Source: Bacillota bacterium (lineage in GTDB: Bacteria; Bacillota; Clostridia; Christensenellales; CAG-138). From it: a stretch of DNA of 64,000 bases. A program made the position numbers and the translations under genes. The notes below the pieces were generated by a model. The model was given only the letters and a program-made list of their open reading frames with translations. It ran no database searches and was not told the origin of the DNA. How positions within the stretch are numbered: the first letter of the stretch is position 1; every line of letters begins with the position of its first letter. Shown piece by piece: positions 60,050 through 64,000 of this stretch. The stretch lies in NCBI GenBank assembly GCA_023400985.1, contig JAEXEN010000018.1, forward strand, positions 62,001 through 126,000, written 5' to 3'.

Positions 60050-62668
60050 TTACCTCAGTTTGGCGCGCACATGCAGATCATAGAGCTTTGTAAGCGCATC
60101 CATGGGCGTGATATCGTCGACGGAAAGGTTTTTCAGCTCCTCCATGATGTCGTCGGGTTCGGCGGACCCGAAAAGCGTAAGCTGCTGCGGCGGGTCGTTA
60201 TCGCCTAAAATCGCTTCGTGGTTGATATCGGCCGACTCGAGCTTTGATAAAATTTCCTTCGCGCGCGAAAGGATGCTTTCCGGCAATCCCGCGAGTCGCG
60301 CCACCTGTATGCCGAAGCTCTTATCTGCGCTGCCGCGCACGATCTTTCTTAAAAAGATGATGTTATCGCCGATCTCCTTTACGGAGATGCGATAGTTTTT
60401 GATGCCCGTAAGCTTCCCCTCAAGCTCTGTAAGCTCGTGATAATGCGTGGCAAACAGCGTTTTCGCACCGCATTTTTCGCGGCTTGTGATATATTCAAGC
60501 ACCGACCACGCGATGCTCAAGCCGTCGAACGTGCTCGTGCCGCGCCCGATCTCATCGATGATAAGAAGGCTTCGCGGCGTGGCGTTGTTGAGGATGTTGG
60601 ACATTTCCGACATCTCTACCATGAACGTGCTCTGGCCTGCGCTTACGTTATCGGACGAGCCCACGCGCGTGAAGATCTTGTCCGTAATGCATATGCTCGC
60701 CTTTTTTGCGGGCACAAAGCTTCCTATATGCGCCATAAGCGTGATGAGCGCCACCTGCCGCATATAGGTGCTCTTCCCCGCCATATTGGGGCCGGTGATA
60801 ATAAGAAGCCGGTTATCCTTATTGTCTAAAAGCGTGTTGTTGGGAATGAAGCCGGCTTTCAGGGATCTTTCCACCACCGGATGACGGCCGTCGGTGATCT
60901 CGATCTTGCCGTTTTGCTGTACGAGCGGCCTGCAATAGTCGTTTGCGAAGGCGACTTGCGCGAAGGACTGGTATGCGTCGAGTTTGGATAAGAGCGCCGC
61001 GTTTAGTTGAAGCCGCGCGATGCACCCAAGGAGCGTTTCGCGAAGTTCGGTAAAAAGCTTATACTCGAGTGCTACGCATTTTTCCTCCGCGCCCAAAATG
61101 GTTTCTTCGAGTTCTTTAAGCTCTTGGTTCACATAGCGCTCGCAGTTGGCGAGCGTCTGCTTGCGCTGGTAGGAATACGGCACGAGCTGCTGGTATGATT
61201 TTGTGACCTCTATGTAATAACCAAACACATGGTTATAGCCGATCTTGAGGTTTTTGATGCCCGTCGCCTCACGCTCGCGCGCCTCGAGTTTAGACAGCCA
61301 CTCCTTGCCGTTTCGCGAGGCGTCACGGTAGGCGTCCACCTCCGCGTTGTAACCGTCGCGGATAATGCCGCCTTCCTTCACACTCAAAGGAGGCCCGTCC
61401 ACAATGGCGCTTGCGAGGAGAGAATAAATATCCTCCATAGAGTCAAGCGCGGCAGCGGCATTTTCAAATTCCAGGGCGGAAAGCTTTGTCAAAACGGCGA
61501 TGATATTGGGCAGCCGCGAGAGTGAAACGCGCAGCGCCTCGCAGTCCCGCGCATTCACGGTGCCGTAGGCGATGCGGCTGCAAAGCCGCTCGATATCGTA
61601 AACGGAATCAAGGCTTTTGATGAGCGCAGAACGCTCCACAGGCTTTTTCACGAGCTCCTCCACCGCGTCGAGCCTTTGGCCTATCTCATAGGCGGACTGC
61701 AGCGGCTGTTCCACCCACGTGCGAAGCAGCCTGCCTCCCATGGCGGTGCAGGTTTTATCGAGAAGGAAAAGAAGCGTCGCGCGTTTGCCCGCGTCGGTGC
61801 GGATGGGCTGCGTAAGCTCGAGGTTCTTCCTCGTTGCGGCGTCGATGCTCATGAATTTGCTGCGCTCGAAAAGTTCGATTTTCTTGATATGGGCGAGCGC
61901 GTTTTTTTGCGTCTCCTCCAAATAGGAAAGAAGCGCGCCGCTTGCGCAAAGCGCCTGCGGCTGCTCCTCGATTGCTTTTATGCCGTCTGCGCCGAAATGC
62001 GAAGAAAGCGTGCCTTCGGCCACGGCGGATAGATAGGCGTCGTTCGAATAGCACGCGGTATAGCTTGAAGACTGTATGCTTTTGATGAGGTGCTCCTGCA
62101 TAAAGAGCGCATCGTTTGCGATCACCTCGGAGGCCTGTATGCGGGCAAGCTCGCTTGTGAGCTCGTCCTCCCAGCCTTCGCCGGAGAGCGAAAGCGCATA
62201 GAAAACGCCGGTCGATACGTCGCAGTACGCAAGGCCCACGTCGGCATCCTGAAAGAAGATGGATGCGATGTAGTTGTTTTTGCGCTCGCTGAGCATGCTT
62301 TCCTCGATGACCGTGCCGGGCGTGATGATGCGGATGATATCCCGCTCCACGAGGCCCTTAGAAAGCGCCGGATCGGTAAGCTGCTCGCAGATGGCTACTT
62401 TATAACCTTTTTCGATGAGCTTGTTGATATAGGTATCCACCGCATGATACGGCACGCCGCACATGGGCGCACGCTCGCTAAGCCCGCAATCGCGGCCGGT
62501 GAGCGTGATTTCGAGCTCGCGTGACGCGGTGACGGCGTCCTCAAAAAAGAGTTCGTAAAAGTCCCCCAAGCGGAAAAGCAGCAGGCAATCCGCATGCTTT
62601 TCCTTGAGGGTCAAATACTGCTGCATCATCGGCGTGAGCTTCGCCGAGATATTCTTATCCTCGCTCAT
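60050..62668 (-). CDS. mutS: DNA mismatch recognition protein MutS
   Basis: 872 residues. Mismatch-binding Phe-x-Glu in GDFYELFFEDA, Walker A GPNMAGKSTYMRQ, Walker B LLIIDEIGRGTSTFDG and LFATHYHELTEL are present. Starts with MSEDKNISAKLTPMMQQYL; its ATG shares one base with the upstream stop. Confidence 0.97.
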   Translation of the reverse strand: MSEDKNISAKLTPMMQQYLTLKEKHADCLLLFRLGDFYELFFEDAVTASRELEITLTGRDCGLSERAPMCGVPYHAVDTYINKLIEKGYKVAICEQLTDPALSKGLVERDIIRIITPGTVIEESMLSERKNNYIASIFFQDADVGLAYCDVSTGVFYALSLSGEGWEDELTSELARIQASEVIANDALFMQEHLIKSIQSSSYTACYSNDAYLSAVAEGTLSSHFGADGIKAIEEQPQALCASGALLSYLEETQKNALAHIKKIELFERSKFMSIDAATRKNLELTQPIRTDAGKRATLLFLLDKTCTAMGGRLLRTWVEQPLQSAYEIGQRLDAVEELVKKPVERSALIKSLDSVYDIERLCSRIAYGTVNARDCEALRVSLSRLPNIIAVLTKLSALEFENAAAALDSMEDIYSLLASAIVDGPPLSVKEGGIIRDGYNAEVDAYRDASRNGKEWLSKLEAREREATGIKNLKIGYNHVFGYYIEVTKSYQQLVPYSYQRKQTLANCERYVNQELKELEETILGAEEKCVALEYKLFTELRETLLGCIARLQLNAALLSKLDAYQSFAQVAFANDYCRPLVQQNGKIEITDGRHPVVERSLKAGFIPNNTLLDNKDNRLLIITGPNMAGKSTYMRQVALITLMAHIGSFVPAKKASICITDKIFTRVGSSDNVSAGQSTFMVEMSEMSNILNNATPRSLLIIDEIGRGTSTFDGLSIAWSVLEYITSREKCGAKTLFATHYHELTELEGKLTGIKNYRISVKEIGDNIIFLRKIVRGSADKSFGIQVARLAGLPESILSRAKEILSKLESADINHEAILGDNDPPQQLTLFGSAEPDDIMEELKNLSVDDITPMDALTKLYDLHVRAKLR

Positions 62669-63063
62669 CAGTGTTTGCAGCCGTGGCAGGAGGAGCAGCT
62701 GCCGTTGCAGCCCTCCTCGTCGCCGGCGTTTTCCATGCCGATGCAGGTGGCGATCACATTGTTCACGCGCGACATGAGGGTTTGAAATTCGTTCTGCGCG
62801 TCGAGCATCTCCTTAAATAGTTTGTTCTCGAGGAGGATTTCCTGTATGCGTTCCATCTCGCGCGAGGTAGCGCTCAGAAGCACATGGTCGGCATTCTCGT
62901 CTGATAGCGCTTCCATAATCTCCTGCCGCTTATTCGTGAACGAATCGATCATATCGGTAAGCGCGCCGTCGGCGTCGATGGCCGTTCTCGCGTCGTTGAG
63001 CCTTTTGAATTCAACGGATTCGCTCAAGGCGATACCCAGTTCCCTTGCTTTCTCGATTACCAT
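62668..63063 (-). CDS. YlbF/YmcA family protein
   Basis: 131 residues. Helical YlbF/YmcA domain (1-105: KARELGIALSESVEFKRLNDA, QEIMEAL, LFKEMLDAQNEFQTLMSRVN), then a short tail with four cysteines in CNGSCSSCHGC. In Bacillus the proteins YmcA, YlbF and YaaT form a complex that carries Fe-S clusters and steers RNase Y; ymcA lies between miaB and mutS there, as here. The Cys tail may serve the cluster. Start ATG follows GGAGGG. Confidence 0.88.
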   Translation of the reverse strand: MVIEKARELGIALSESVEFKRLNDARTAIDADGALTDMIDSFTNKRQEIMEALSDENADHVLLSATSREMERIQEILLENKLFKEMLDAQNEFQTLMSRVNNVIATCIGMENAGDEEGCNGSCSSCHGCKH

Positions 63064-63108
63064 AGTTCCCTCCGTTTTCCGTATAGGAAAAGCTTATCTT
63101 ATATTATT

Positions 63109-64000
63109 TTACTCGGCGATTTCCCCTAAGAGAGAGTTGCTTTGCGTTTTTGTGATGCGTACACGCTTCAGCTGCCCCTCCATAGCTTCATCGCCGGGAA
63201 AGTACACCATTTTAAAGTTTCCGAGCTTCCCGTAGGCCATGGGTGCGGCGCGATGGTCGCAGCCCTCCACGAGCACCGTTCCCACCGTGCCGAGGTGTTT
63301 CTTGTTATTTTCCCGCAAAAGCTCGGCCTCCAGACTATTCAATCGTTCCAGCCTTTCTTTTTTGACGGCTTTCTCCACCTGCTCCTCCATGCGAGCGGCA
63401 GAAGTACCGTTTCGCGGCGAATACATGAAAGTATAAGCGGCGGAAAAACCCGCCTCCCGCACGAGGAAAAGCGTATCTTGAAAATCCTCCTCCGTCTCGC
63501 CCGGAAAACCAACGATGATATCGGTGGTAAGCTCGATCCCGTTTACGTTTTCGCGAAGCGCCTTCACCAAATTCAGATACTGTCCGCGCGTGTAGCCGCG
63601 GTTCATGCGCTTTAACACCCTGTCGCTGCCGGACTGCACGGGCAGGTGGATGTGGTTGCATACCTTTTTGCAGCTTGCCATCGCTTGGATAAGCTCCGGC
63701 GAAAGGTCCTTCGGGTGCGAGGTCATGAAGCGCAGCCGCTCGACGCCCTCAATATCGTTTGCCATGCGGAGCAGCTTTGCAAAGCTCGTCTCTCCCCCGT
63801 CGCCGCGGTAGGAATTGACGTTTTGCCCAAGCAGCGTGATCTCCTTAAACCCACCCTCCGCGAGGCCCCGTATTTCGCCCAAAATATCCGCCGAGGCGCG
63901 GGAGCGCTCCCGTCCGCGCACATACGGCACGATGCAGTATGAGCAAAAATTGTCGCACCCGTACATGATGGTAACATTCGTTTGGTAACGCCCGAGCCGC
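63109..64000 (-). CDS. miaB: tRNA-2-methylthio-N6-dimethylallyladenosine synthase (partial)
   Basis: The C-terminal 296 or so residues are in the window; the gene continues past the right edge. The radical SAM cluster CxxxCxxC is in MYGCDNFCSYCIVPYVRGRERSR, and the TRAM domain is at the C-terminus. MYGCDNFCSYCIVPYVRGRE and VPQ-like layout match MiaB rather than RimO. It converts i6A37 made by MiaA to ms2i6A37. It is the first visible gene of the mismatch-repair operon. Confidence 0.93.
   Translation of the reverse strand, partial: RLGRYQTNVTIMYGCDNFCSYCIVPYVRGRERSRASADILGEIRGLAEGGFKEITLLGQNVNSYRGDGGETSFAKLLRMANDIEGVERLRFMTSHPKDLSPELIQAMASCKKVCNHIHLPVQSGSDRVLKRMNRGYTRGQYLNLVKALRENVNGIELTTDIIVGFPGETEEDFQDTLFLVREAGFSAAYTFMYSPRNGTSAARMEEQVEKAVKKERLERLNSLEAELLRENNKKHLGTVGTVLVEGCDHRAAPMAYGKLGNFKMVYFPGDEAMEGQLKRVRITKTQSNSLLGEIAE

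Noticed and set aside
1..64000. CRISPR array or rRNA operon
   Set aside because: No regularly spaced direct repeats and no rRNA sequence were seen anywhere in the window.

Overview
The window is a 64 kb stretch of chromosome from a Gram-positive, endospore-related anaerobe, most likely a member of class Clostridia (phylum Bacillota) with a moderately high G+C genome. The evidence is the gene content and order: a Ger(A-C-D-B) germinant-receptor operon, RNase Y next to recA, a ymcA/ylbF-like gene between miaB and mutS, mutL with the endonuclease motif in place of MutH, the hfq-miaA-'aluminium resistance' cluster, Gram-positive LexA boxes of the CGAACnnnnGTTyG type, and frequent strong AGGAGG ribosome sites with GTG/TTG starts. 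No prophage, CRISPR array or insertion sequence with a transposase is visible; most of the window is dense operons on alternating strands separated by clear hairpin terminators.

Layout. 1-154: tail of an unidentified gene. 242-5640: a TetR regulator with a palindromic operator, followed by a kinase (FGGY), a class III aminotransferase, a class II aldolase with an extra degenerate repeat, and a GtrA membrane protein; this looks like an inducible catabolic operon of unknown substrate. 5644-12317: two-domain GNAT acetyltransferase, glyoxalase-like protein and methyltransferase, then the MoxR/DUF58/transglutaminase trio. 12329-16771: small cysteine-rich protein, XdhC, a J-domain protein and the copper-exporting ATPase. 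16861-21019: spore germinant receptor operon. 21039-28485: degenerate PIG-L deacetylase, calcium ATPase, metallophosphoesterase, DUF1002 protein, a YcaQ-type DNA glycosylase behind a LexA-like box, and a lipoprotein. 28497-34456 (minus): nucleoside ABC transporter with thymidine kinase and a deoxyribosyltransferase-like protein.

34543-37231 holds a DUF5685/J-domain gene pair flanked by two related palindromic repeat elements, one of them a 393 bp nested inverted repeat. 37304-50738 (plus): class A penicillin-binding protein, GntR regulator, ftsK-rimO-pgsA-cinA, recA, rny, dipeptidase, HAD phosphatase. 50814-51853 (minus): an A+T-rich methyltransferase and tRNA-Trp. 51888-55550: RNase HI, a XerS-like tyrosine recombinase preceded by a perfect 14-6-14 inverted repeat, a divergent pair controlled by a perfect LexA box (lexA and an acidic Cys-motif protein), and an LD-carboxypeptidase. 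55574-64000 (minus): a single tight operon miaB-ymcA-like-mutS-mutL-miaA-hfq-ynbB.

How it fits together: the window carries the core of the SOS response (lexA, recA, probably the crosslink glycosylase and the acidic protein), mismatch repair, RNA turnover (RNase Y, its YmcA-type partner, Hfq), and two metabolic units (nucleoside salvage; the TetR-controlled kinase/aminotransferase/aldolase operon). The least explained items are the nested palindromic element, the recombinase-associated inverted repeat, the DUF5685/J-domain pair and the substrate of the first operon.
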